From assembly GCF_946479715.1 (NCBI RefSeq), contig NZ_CAMLHF010000147.1, positions 1 through 14,547 of the forward strand: 14,547 bases of DNA, in the 5' to 3' direction. This document shows positions 7,271 to 14,108 of this stretch, in pieces. The notes under the pieces were generated by a model. That model did not search any database, was not told where the DNA came from, and was given only the letters and a program-made list of their open reading frames with translations. The position numbers were made by a program, and so were the translations under genes. The DNA is from an uncultured Pedobacter sp. (GTDB lineage Bacteria; Bacteroidota; Bacteroidia; Sphingobacteriales; Sphingobacteriaceae). The stretch's first letter is position 1. Each line of letters starts with the position of its first letter.

Positions 7271-7954
7271 ATGAAAAAATCATTCTTTTTATGCTTAACT
7301 CTGGGTGTTATGCTCCTGAGCTCTTGTTTTAAAGAACCGAAACCAGAACCTGTTGGAGACGCATATATTAATGCTGTTAACGCAGTGAGAAGTTCAAGCC
7401 CGCAGGAGTTTTATTTGAATGGAAGTAAGAAAAATTCTGTTCCTATTCCTTATGGTGCATCCAGTGGCTACATTACTGTTACTTCGGGAAATAGTCAGTT
7501 TGCTTTTGGTAATGTTGGTGCGGAAACAGCTAATGCTGCTACGCAAGTTGTAGGTGTTCCAATTGGGGTTAATGCAACGGTTTTTTATTATACCGATTCG
7601 AAGAGTGAAGGTACTCAGGAGGAATTGCATATGGCTACTATTACCAATGATGATATGAAGCCATCGGCGGTTGCAGGTAAGGCTAAGGTGAGATTTGTGA
7701 ATTTAAATTATTTATTACTTAATACGATTTCAGTTTTATCTGGAACAACTAAAATCGTAGAAAAAATACCTTTTAAAAGTTCATCATCTTATATCGATTT
7801 AGATCCAGGTACCAAATTTAAATTTGTTGCAGATATAGTAGACTCACCTGCTTCGGTTGAACTTGATCCGAATTTGCAAGCAAATAAAAATTATACCATT
7901 TGGATTGACGGTGTAACCGCAACAGAACTAACAGGACACGTTATCGCACACTAA
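7271..7954 (+). CDS. Lipoprotein with DUF4397-like repeats
   Basis: Secreted lipoprotein of 227 residues. Basic MKK, a hydrophobic core and lipobox LSSC put the lipidated Cys at residue 19. A Lys/Glu/Pro-rich linker (KEPKPEP) follows. Two related beta-rich halves are visible: about residues 32-83 (INAV ... FYLNGSKK ... IPYGASSGYITV ... QFAF) and about 143-190 (VRFVN ... VLSGTTK ... IPFKSSSSYIDL ... KFKF). The pattern resembles DUF4397 domains common in Bacteroidota surface proteins. No catalytic residues are seen, so a structural or binding role on the envelope is likely. Start ATG 7271 gives a full signal peptide. A strong terminator follows at 7980-8017. The family call is from pattern recognition only. 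Confidence 0.8.
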   Translation: MKKSFFLCLTLGVMLLSSCFKEPKPEPVGDAYINAVNAVRSSSPQEFYLNGSKKNSVPIPYGASSGYITVTSGNSQFAFGNVGAETANAATQVVGVPIGVNATVFYYTDSKSEGTQEELHMATITNDDMKPSAVAGKAKVRFVNLNYLLLNTISVLSGTTKIVEKIPFKSSSSYIDLDPGTKFKFVADIVDSPASVELDPNLQANKNYTIWIDGVTATELTGHVIAH

Positions 7955-7979
7955 TTAATTAAATGACATTTCTAAGTTT

Positions 7980-8017
7980 AAAAATATCATGGTAATAAGC
8001 ATGATATTTTTATTTTT
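7980..8017 (+). terminator. Rho-independent terminator after lipoprotein gene
   Basis: A 12-bp perfect stem AAAAATATCATG / CATGATATTTTT (7980-7991 and 8000-8011), an 8-nt loop GTAATAAG, then ATTTTT. It lies 26 nt past the lipoprotein stop. The A/T-rich stem could also work on the opposite strand. Confidence 0.8.
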
Positions 8018-8018
8018 G
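8011..8018 (+). promoter_or_regulatory. Promoter -7 box of dedA-family gene
   Basis: TATTTTTG fits TAnnTTTG and begins on the last stem base of the preceding terminator. It lies 17 nt before the TTG start at 8036. No -33 TTG is visible. Confidence 0.4.
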
Positions 8019-8035
8019 GGCTTAATTTATAAAAC

Positions 8036-8692
8036 TTGGAATTTTTCACTTTTTTAATAGACTTTCTTCTTCATATTGATAAGCATTTGGAGGAGATCAT
8101 CAGAGATTATCAGAATTGGACTTATGCCATTCTTTTCTTAATCATTTTTGCCGAAACAGGTTTTGTAGTTACTCCCTTTTTACCTGGTGATTCTTTATTG
8201 TTCGCCATGGGAACTTTAATTGCCGGAGAAAATACGGGTTTAAGTATTTGGGTGATGCTGATCCTCTTAATTGTGGCAGCGATATTGGGTAATTCCTTAA
8301 ATTATAAATTGGGCAGCTATTTTGGTGTTCGGGTATTTAAAGAGAAAAACAGAATACTAAAACTTGAGTATTATAATCAGTCGCACATGTTTTTTGAAAA
8401 GCATGGCGGTAAAGCCATTATTTTTAGTCGCTTCCTGCCTATTTTCAGAACAATAGCTCCATTCGTTGCTGGTGTGGCAAAAATGCCGTTTGGAAGATTT
8501 ACTCTTTTTAATGTTATCGGAGGTGTTGCCTGGATAACCAGTTTACTGATGGCAGGATACTTATTGGGGCAAATTCCTGTGGTTAAAAAGAACTTTGATA
8601 TAGTAATTGTAGTAATTGCTGTTGTTACTTTTTTCCCGGCAATATTTGCAGCTTTAAGATCTAAGTTTAAAAAGAAAGAAGTAAAAGAGTAG
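8036..8692 (+). CDS. DedA family membrane protein
   Basis: Inner-membrane protein of 218 residues, the usual DedA length. Members are thought to be flippases/scramblases for polyprenyl-phosphate or phospholipid carriers and support envelope and proton-motive-force balance. Diagnostic features are an acidic E40 in a membrane segment, the re-entrant loop FLPGD (48-52), and FSRFLPIFRTIAPFVAG (130-146) with both conserved arginines (R132, R138). Hydrophobic spans lie near 29-48, 71-86, 157-178 and 188-206, and the tail is Lys-rich and cytoplasmic. The start is TTG because an in-frame TAA at 8030-8032 comes just before and no ATG occurs before the conserved N-terminal region. It is convergent with the next gene, with one base between the two stop codons. 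The exact lipid substrate is unknown. Confidence 0.92.
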   Translation: MEFFTFLIDFLLHIDKHLEEIIRDYQNWTYAILFLIIFAETGFVVTPFLPGDSLLFAMGTLIAGENTGLSIWVMLILLIVAAILGNSLNYKLGSYFGVRVFKEKNRILKLEYYNQSHMFFEKHGGKAIIFSRFLPIFRTIAPFVAGVAKMPFGRFTLFNVIGGVAWITSLLMAGYLLGQIPVVKKNFDIVIVVIAVVTFFPAIFAALRSKFKKKEVKE

Positions 8693-8693
8693 A

Positions 8694-9551
8694 TTAGTAG
8701 GGGGGCTGACCAGCATCAACCCATGCTGAGTACCAGAATGAGCCTATGGTTAATATCGCTGATTTCATCTGCCTTTCTACCATATTGTTCATAGAAGTAT
8801 GATATGCTTTGGCATATTCTACAGAGTATTGCTTAAGCACCTGATTGTTTCTTTCTGAAAAGCTATACTTTCTATACCCGGGAAATATTTTGTTCAAATC
8901 TGCTTCTAGAGTTAAAACAGAATCTACAAGGCTGTGGGTATGTGTTATTACTTTCCAGATTTCTGTTAGGGGATTCTCAATATATCTTGCTTGCCCTACC
9001 AGATAGTTATAATCCTGTGAAAATAACTCAGGGAGCCTGCTTTCCCAAAATGCATGAATGCCAACCTGATCGGTTAGTTGTCCGTTGTGATTTTGCGTGG
9101 TATGCAGTGGTACATGGGCGTCGGCAATATAATGGCCCAGATAAGCTGAATAGATTAGAATTTTTAGAGAGTCTCTGGCTTTAAAGGCATTTACAAGTTT
9201 ATAATAACTCTTTTGAATTTGCCAGGGAAGGATGCCATTTTTGGTTAATTGATCAATACCATATTTTTGAACTGCATCGTCCCATTTGCGAGGTATACTG
9301 TCGATGTGTGGTTCATATAATTCAACGTCAAGATAGTGCCGGGGTGCTTCTGCAGTATCTGCATATCTACGTTTATCAGGGTCAACAGCATGGTCGGCAA
9401 GGTATTTTATGTTCGCCTTGTAGAATCTATTGATGCCAGAAGGAAGTGTGAAAACTGCCAGGTGGTTAATTCTCATATGAGCAAAGAAGCCCCAGGAGCT
9501 AAACAGAATAATTGCCGCAATAAGCGTTACGGAAATAAAAGTATATTTCAT
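8694..9551 (-). CDS. Secreted zinc phospholipase C/S1-P1 nuclease-like protein
   Basis: A 285-residue exported protein with the trinuclear zinc site pattern of bacterial phospholipase C and S1/P1 nucleases. The signal peptide (residues 1-19, ending FSS) would be cleaved before W20; in these enzymes the mature protein starts with Trp, whose amino group binds zinc. Further candidate ligands are H25 or H30, H72 (in APRHYLD), H140, D144, H150 (LGHYIADAHVPLH), H166 and E170 (HAFWE). The spacing H-x3-D-x5-H resembles B. cereus phospholipase C as I recall it. The remaining sequence is helix-rich. Whether it cuts lipids, nucleic acids or something else cannot be told. The ATG at 9551 lies 35 nt after hscA on the same strand, and a near promoter box TAGTTTTA (9557-9564) is 5 nt upstream, so both readthrough from hscA and its own start are possible. 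Confidence 0.82.
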   Translation of the reverse strand: MKYTFISVTLIAAIILFSSWGFFAHMRINHLAVFTLPSGINRFYKANIKYLADHAVDPDKRRYADTAEAPRHYLDVELYEPHIDSIPRKWDDAVQKYGIDQLTKNGILPWQIQKSYYKLVNAFKARDSLKILIYSAYLGHYIADAHVPLHTTQNHNGQLTDQVGIHAFWESRLPELFSQDYNYLVGQARYIENPLTEIWKVITHTHSLVDSVLTLEADLNKIFPGYRKYSFSERNNQVLKQYSVEYAKAYHTSMNNMVERQMKSAILTIGSFWYSAWVDAGQPPY

Positions 9552-9556
9552 TTCCG

Positions 9557-9564
9557 TAAAACTA
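9557..9564 (-). promoter_or_regulatory. Near-match -7 box of phospholipase-like gene
   Basis: TAGTTTTA on the minus strand has one mismatch to TAnnTTTG and ends 5 nt before the ATG at 9551, the same short distance as in glyS, hscA and pyrC. Confidence 0.3.
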
Positions 9565-9586
9565 TATAAAGAAACCTTTAAGGTGG

Positions 9587-11446
9587 TTATTTATCGATGC
9601 TTTTTCCCTTCATTGCTGAAGAAACAGCCACGTCCATAACCCTTTCGGCAAATGGGCGTGTAAATTCATTTAATTCGTCGGCTTTCTTAAGGATTTCATC
9701 TTTCTCCGCTTTAGCAAGTGCTTCTTTAAGTGCCAGGATATGAATGTTGGTGTTTTCGATTTCATCTGCGGTAAGGAAAGTTCCATGTTTTTCGATAAAA
9801 CGTTCGGCCGTGTAAACTAATTGTTCGCCTTCACTTCTGGCTTCAATCAGCATCCTTTGTTCTACATCACTTTTTGCATGAGTAATGCTATCGATCAACA
9901 TTTTCTCGACCGTTTCATCAGTTAGACCATAACTAGGAGTGATGTCTATTTCCTGTTTTACACCAGAGCGTAATTCAACAGCCTGTACCGTTAAAATTCC
10001 ATCAGCATTTAAAAGGAAATTGATATCGACCTTCGGTAATCCTGCCGGCATAGATGGAATTCCTTTAAGATCAAATTCTGCTAATTTTCTGTTTTCCTGA
10101 ACAAGATCACGTTCGCCCTGGAATACAGATATTTTCATGTTTACCTGCCCGTCAACAGAGGTAGTGTATTGCCTGCCTGCCTTGGTAGGAACTTTTGCAT
10201 TTCTTGGAATAATTACATCCATTAAGCCACCCATAGTTTCAATTCCCAGTGACAAAGGGGTTACGTCTAATAAAAGGATATCTGACCTGTTTCCGGCAAG
10301 GATATCGGCTTGTATAGCAGCCCCTAAAGCAACTACCTCATCGGGGTTAATCTGGTCATGAGGAGTACGGCCAAAGAAATCTGCAACTTGTTTTTTAACA
10401 TAAGGAGTACGTGTAGACCCGCCAACTAAAACTACCTCATCAATATTTTCGATGGTTAGTTTAGCATCAATTAAGGCCTGTTTACACGAGTTTATGGTTT
10501 CCTGAACTTTAGGTGCAATTAGTTGTTCAAAAGTTTGTTTATCTATTGAGCACCAGATTTCGCCAAGCTTTTCATTAAATAGATTTTGGGTAGTTAAAGC
10601 TTTTTTAGCTTCTTCTGCTTTTAACCTTAAAGCTTGCATTAAACCTGAATCTGCAGCAAGCTTTTCTTTGTTCAGTTTGTTTTTGTCTATCCAGTAATGA
10701 ACGATGGCACGATCAAAATCATCTCCACCTAAAAAGGTATTGCCGTTAGTTGATAAAACTTCAAATATCCCGTTTTGAATTGAAAGTACAGATACATCAA
10801 AAGTTCCTCCACCCAGGTCATAAACGGCTATTGTTTTTTGTTGAGTAGGATCCAGCCCCAGCCCATATGCCAAACTAGCAGCTGTAGGTTCGTTTACAAT
10901 CCTTAAAACATCAAGCCCAGCCAGTTTCCCTGCATCGCGGGTTGCTTGTCGCTGACTGTCGTTGAAATATGCAGGAACGGTTATTACCGCTCTGTTTACG
11001 GGAGTTTTAAGTGCGTGCTCCGCTCTGGCTTTGAGCTCTTTTAGTATTTCAGCTGATAATTCAATTGGTGTATAGAACTTATCTCCGGCTTTAATTTTAA
11101 CCAGGGAATCGTTCTCATCATCAATTATTTTATAAGAGAAAGTATCCTGATGACTAGCTACATCTTTGTATGACCTGCCTAGTAAGCGTTTAACCGAAAA
11201 TATGGTGTTTGAAGGATCTGTAATTAAAAATTCTTTGGCTTCATTTCCAACCAAAGTATCTCCTTGCGCATTGAAATGTACAATAGAAGGAACCAATAAA
11301 CCCTTACCAGTATCGTTTATTACTTTAGGGTTCTTATCTGGATCGATAAAGGCAACCAAACTATTTGTTGTCCCTAAATCGATTCCAACGATGATTTCTT
11401 CTTGCTGAAATGAGCCTGTTGCCAGGTTGATGGATATTTTTGCCAT
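9587..11446 (-). CDS. hscA: HscA, Hsp70 chaperone for Fe-S cluster assembly
   Basis: Specialised Hsp70 that, with co-chaperone HscB, helps transfer Fe-S clusters from the IscU scaffold. The 619 residues match HscA (about 616 in E. coli) and not the longer DnaK. ATPase-domain motifs are GIDLGTTNS (21-29), NEPTAASLAYG (185-195), YDLGGGTFD (209-217) and VGGSTRTP (341-348). The linker LLLDVTPLSLG (391-401) leads into the substrate-binding beta domain and a helical lid. The HscA-type N-terminal extension (about 18 residues before VGIDLG) and the short tail without a DnaK EEV-like end support the assignment. No hscB, iscU or fdx gene is adjacent, so the isc genes must lie elsewhere. A TAAATTTG box 7 nt upstream gives it its own promoter. 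Confidence 0.9.
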   Translation of the reverse strand: MAKISINLATGSFQQEEIIVGIDLGTTNSLVAFIDPDKNPKVINDTGKGLLVPSIVHFNAQGDTLVGNEAKEFLITDPSNTIFSVKRLLGRSYKDVASHQDTFSYKIIDDENDSLVKIKAGDKFYTPIELSAEILKELKARAEHALKTPVNRAVITVPAYFNDSQRQATRDAGKLAGLDVLRIVNEPTAASLAYGLGLDPTQQKTIAVYDLGGGTFDVSVLSIQNGIFEVLSTNGNTFLGGDDFDRAIVHYWIDKNKLNKEKLAADSGLMQALRLKAEEAKKALTTQNLFNEKLGEIWCSIDKQTFEQLIAPKVQETINSCKQALIDAKLTIENIDEVVLVGGSTRTPYVKKQVADFFGRTPHDQINPDEVVALGAAIQADILAGNRSDILLLDVTPLSLGIETMGGLMDVIIPRNAKVPTKAGRQYTTSVDGQVNMKISVFQGERDLVQENRKLAEFDLKGIPSMPAGLPKVDINFLLNADGILTVQAVELRSGVKQEIDITPSYGLTDETVEKMLIDSITHAKSDVEQRMLIEARSEGEQLVYTAERFIEKHGTFLTADEIENTNIHILALKEALAKAEKDEILKKADELNEFTRPFAERVMDVAVSSAMKGKSIDK

Positions 11447-11453
11447 AGTTCGG

Positions 11454-11461
11454 CAAATTTA
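11454..11461 (-). promoter_or_regulatory. Promoter -7 box of hscA
   Basis: TAAATTTG on the minus strand fits TAnnTTTG and ends 7 nt before the hscA ATG, predicting a leaderless or nearly leaderless mRNA. It sits in the 82-bp gap after the DUF3810 gene, which shows no clear terminator. Confidence 0.5.
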
Positions 11462-11528
11462 GGAATGTTTTAAGGTAATTCTTAATTAGAATCAATTTGT
11501 TTATAGCTAATGAAGTTATTATGACCTT

Positions 11529-12605
11529 TTATTGATTTCTGAGTTCCTTTTTATGAATGTTATAGAGCCAAAGAACAATATCCTGATAACTGTCTGTTCC
11601 TTTATCCTGGTTGTTTAGTTTTAAAAACCTATCGAAAGCAACATCCATGTATCCAAACATTTCACTGTTGTATTTGCGCCAAAAATCACGGTCGTTTTTA
11701 AAGTCTTGTATTGTACCAGGATTAATGGTAGCATACAAAGCATCATAATCTTCCTGAGACTTGATTCTGATCTCGAACAGTATGCTTTTTAACATTGCAT
11801 AGGATGCAGAATATTGAAAATTTGGGTCAGCACTATTTGCAGCTACAAGATAGCCAATAAGATTTGCTTCATCTTCGCGGCCAATACCCAATTGATGGGC
11901 TATTTCGTGACAGGTAACAAAGGGTAGGGCTATAGCCGGTAATCTCATATTTACATTTGCCTCTCCAGAGAGTGGATTGTAATATCCTTCGATGCCAATT
12001 TTAGTAACTATCCAGCTATTCAATACTGGTTTTACCGCAGGGCTATGGTATTTGAAAATGGGATTTCTTTGTTCCATCTTGTCATAACCAGCTTTAGCTC
12101 TAATTTCTAATTCCTTAATGTTATATCTTGTTTTCTTTACTTTTTGGAGATGGTTCAGTTTATTAATGAAAAACTTACCAAGTAAAACCAGCTCAGGTGT
12201 ATTGTATTTTTCATCGTTGATGCCCAGTTGTTTAGAAACTGAAGGGCGCGAATAGTTTAGGCCCCAAAGGATTTTAAAAATCAAATAAAGAATAAGAATA
12301 AAGTTAATTACCTGTAAGGGCACTTTTACCCGATCTGCTTTTTTTAATGATTTTTGGATTATCTTTTTATAGAATAGAAATAAGCTTCTGATTACAAAAA
12401 GTATGAGGAGCAGGTAAAGAAAGTCGCCAAGGGCAAAGGGAACTAATGAGCTTATAAAGCGTTGAATAACAGAACTGACCTGATAAAGTCCTTCTGAATA
12501 AATGTTTTCAACGAACCGGCTGAAAAAGCCAGTTAAAAAAACAATTACTGAAAGAGATAAGAAGATAACAAATTTCCGTATTTCAGGTTTATAAGCTGCA
12601 TTCAT
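11529..12605 (-). CDS. DUF3810 membrane protein, metallopeptidase-like
   Basis: A 358-residue protein with three N-terminal membrane spans (about residues 11-29, 57-77 and 97-115) and a large soluble C-terminal domain. That domain contains HEIAH at 233-237, the zincin HExxH motif, followed by GREDEANLIGYL (242-253), whose Glu residues could supply the third zinc ligand as in gluzincins. This layout matches the Bacteroidota family DUF3810, of unknown function. It may be a membrane-anchored zinc peptidase; the substrate is unknown. The ATG overlaps the TAA of the upstream dihydroorotase gene (TAATG), so the two are translationally coupled and cotranscribed. hscA follows after 82 nt with its own promoter box. 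Confidence 0.85.
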   Translation of the reverse strand: MNAAYKPEIRKFVIFLSLSVIVFLTGFFSRFVENIYSEGLYQVSSVIQRFISSLVPFALGDFLYLLLILFVIRSLFLFYKKIIQKSLKKADRVKVPLQVINFILILYLIFKILWGLNYSRPSVSKQLGINDEKYNTPELVLLGKFFINKLNHLQKVKKTRYNIKELEIRAKAGYDKMEQRNPIFKYHSPAVKPVLNSWIVTKIGIEGYYNPLSGEANVNMRLPAIALPFVTCHEIAHQLGIGREDEANLIGYLVAANSADPNFQYSASYAMLKSILFEIRIKSQEDYDALYATINPGTIQDFKNDRDFWRKYNSEMFGYMDVAFDRFLKLNNQDKGTDSYQDIVLWLYNIHKKELRNQ

Positions 12606-13939
12606 TACCTGTTAAAGGTTAATCTTTTTCCGTTTTCTTTTGTTGTAAATCGTCCTTTTTGATAGGCAAGATTGCCCGATACAAAGGTGTGTGTTACTTC
12701 GGCCTGGAATGTTTGACCTTCAAAAGGAGACCACCCACATTTATAAAGCACATTTTGTCTGTTCACTTTAAATGGATCATTCAGGTTCACCAATACCAGA
12801 TCTGCCCAATACCCTTCTCTAATAAATCCTCTTCTATCGATATTGAAACAAATAGCTACATTATGTGCAGTTTTTTCGGCAATCTTTTCTAAAGTGATCT
12901 TTTTTTGATGATACATTTCAAATAAAGCAGGTAAAGCATGCTGTACCAATGGCCCACCTGAAGGGGCTTTCAGGTAAGGCTGTTCCTTTCCTGCTATGGT
13001 ATGCGGAGCATGATCTGTAGCTATAATATCTAAATGATTGTCCAGTACTCCTTTTAAAATGGCATCCTTATCTTCTGCTGTTTTTACAGCAGGGTTCCAT
13101 TTTATCCAGTTTCCTTTGGTAGCATAGTCTCTGTTGTCAAACCAAAGGTGATGAATGCAGGCCTCTGCGGTGATTTTTTTATCTTTTAAAGGAGTTATGT
13201 TGTCGAACAATGCGACTTCTTTAGCAGTTGATATGTGTAATATATGTAAGCGGGTTCCGTGTTTCTTAGCAAGTTCTGTGGCCATTGATGAAGAAATATA
13301 ACAAGCCTCAGCACTTCTGATAAGTGGGTGCATATCAATGGTTATATTCTCGCCATACTTTTCCTTATATAAGGCCATATTGGTTCTTATGGTTTGCTCA
13401 TCTTCGCAATGAGTTGCAACTAACATTGGAGCCTCTTTGAAGATATTTTCTAATACCTTTTCATTGTCGACCAGCATATTGCCGGTTGATGAGCCCATGA
13501 AAACTTTAATCCCACAAACGTTTTTAGGGTCAGTTTTTAGTACTTCTTCAATATTGGTATTTGATGCACCCATAAAGAAAGAGTAGTTGGCAAGAGACAT
13601 TTCAGATGCAATCTGATACTTGTCAGCAAGTAATTCTTGCGTTAGTGTATTGGGAATGGTATTGGGCATCTCCATAAAAGAGGTAATACCACCTGCTACT
13701 GCAGCCATACTTTCAGAAAAGATATCTGCCTTGTCTGTAAGGCCAGGCTCCCTGAAATGTACCTGATCATCAATCATTCCTGGGAAAAGATGTAATCCTT
13801 CCGCATTGATTTCCTGATCTGCAGGTTCATCAATGTTTGGTGCAATTTTTTCAATAAACCCAGCCTTGATGAGTACGTCGGCGACTACTATTTGGCCTTC
13901 ATTTACAATTGAAGCAGCTTTTATAAGTATGGTATTCAT
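12605..13939 (-). CDS. pyrC: Dihydroorotase (pyrimidine synthesis)
   Basis: Amidohydrolase that interconverts carbamoyl-aspartate and dihydroorotate in UMP synthesis, cytoplasmic, 444 residues. Family marks are the N-terminal beta-sandwich part, GMIDDQVHFREPG (54-66), AVAGGITSFMEMPNT (80-94), GIKVFMGS with candidate carbamylated K145 (143-150), H178 in ATHCED, H235 in HILHIST, and catalytic D309 in ATDHAPH (307-313). The usual DxHxH metal motif reads D57-D58-Q59-V60-H61, so the first His is Gln; I recall the same wording in other Bacteroidota dihydroorotases. A related amidohydrolase (allantoinase or hydantoinase type) is the alternative, but REPG and MPNT favour dihydroorotase. ATG 13939 has a TAAGTTTG box 5 nt upstream. 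The stop overlaps the DUF3810 start. Confidence 0.88.
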   Translation of the reverse strand: MNTILIKAASIVNEGQIVVADVLIKAGFIEKIAPNIDEPADQEINAEGLHLFPGMIDDQVHFREPGLTDKADIFSESMAAVAGGITSFMEMPNTIPNTLTQELLADKYQIASEMSLANYSFFMGASNTNIEEVLKTDPKNVCGIKVFMGSSTGNMLVDNEKVLENIFKEAPMLVATHCEDEQTIRTNMALYKEKYGENITIDMHPLIRSAEACYISSSMATELAKKHGTRLHILHISTAKEVALFDNITPLKDKKITAEACIHHLWFDNRDYATKGNWIKWNPAVKTAEDKDAILKGVLDNHLDIIATDHAPHTIAGKEQPYLKAPSGGPLVQHALPALFEMYHQKKITLEKIAEKTAHNVAICFNIDRRGFIREGYWADLVLVNLNDPFKVNRQNVLYKCGWSPFEGQTFQAEVTHTFVSGNLAYQKGRFTTKENGKRLTFNR

Positions 13940-13944
13940 GGTGT

Positions 13945-13952
13945 CAAACTTA
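13945..13952 (-). promoter_or_regulatory. Promoter -7 box of pyrC
   Basis: TAAGTTTG on the minus strand, identical to the glyS box, ends 5 nt before the pyrC ATG. A TTG (plus-strand CAA at 13969-13971) lies 16 nt further upstream, slightly closer than the usual -33 spacing. Confidence 0.55.
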
Positions 13953-13977
13953 AATAAAATATTCTTTTCAACTTACG

Positions 13978-14056
13978 TCATCCTGAATTTATTTCAGGAC
14001 CTCCAAAGAGAAAGGAGGCATTGCAGGTACGAGGTCCTGAAATAAATTCAGGATGA
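13978..14056. repeat. REP-like 26-bp perfect inverted repeat
   Basis: Arms at 13978-14003 and 14031-14056 are exact reverse complements over 26 bp, with a 27-nt spacer. Each arm is itself palindromic: TCCTGAA (13981-13987), loop TTTAT, TTCAGGA (13993-13999). A smaller alternative hairpin CCTCC/GGAGG (14000-14004 and 14014-14018) lies partly in the spacer. The core ATCCTGAATTTATTTCAGGA resembles dispersed repeats I associate with many bacterial genomes, of the REP type mobilised by RAYT (Y1 transposase) enzymes. No transposase is in the window. It sits between the divergent promoters of pyrC and the helicase gene. Confidence 0.88.
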
Positions 14057-14096
14057 TGTGGTGGTTAAATACAAAGGCTAGGAAATAAATTTTGAC

Positions 14097-14104
14097 TACT
14101 TTTG
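14097..14104 (+). promoter_or_regulatory. Promoter -7 box of DEAD-box helicase gene
   Basis: TACTTTTG fits TAnnTTTG and ends 4 nt before the ATG at 14109, again predicting almost no leader. No -33 TTG at normal spacing is seen. Confidence 0.5.
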
Positions 14105-14108
14105 CGGA

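Noticed and set aside
8942..9184. Plus-strand open frame of 80 codons inside the phospholipase-like gene
   Set aside because: It is antisense to a well-supported gene with conserved zinc motifs, has no recognisable domain, and lacks a promoter box; treated as a shadow. The other short frames antisense to glyS, gldFG, dnaN, hscA and pyrC were rejected for the same reason.
11470..11495. Possible terminator (ATTCT...AGAAT) between the DUF3810 gene and hscA
   Set aside because: The stem is only 5 A/T-rich base pairs with no following T-run on the minus strand; too weak to call.
13833..14045. Plus-strand 70-codon open frame running from pyrC into the inverted repeat
   Set aside because: Most of it is antisense to pyrC and its end is translated REP repeat, which often produces spurious peptides.
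13978..14056. The inverted repeat as a transcription terminator
   Set aside because: Both flanking genes are transcribed away from it, it has no T-tract, and the spacer is long for a terminator loop.
13978..14056. The inverted repeat as the start of a CRISPR array or a complete insertion sequence
   Set aside because: There are only two copies in opposite orientation, no spacer periodicity, no transposase frame and no convincing target-site duplication.
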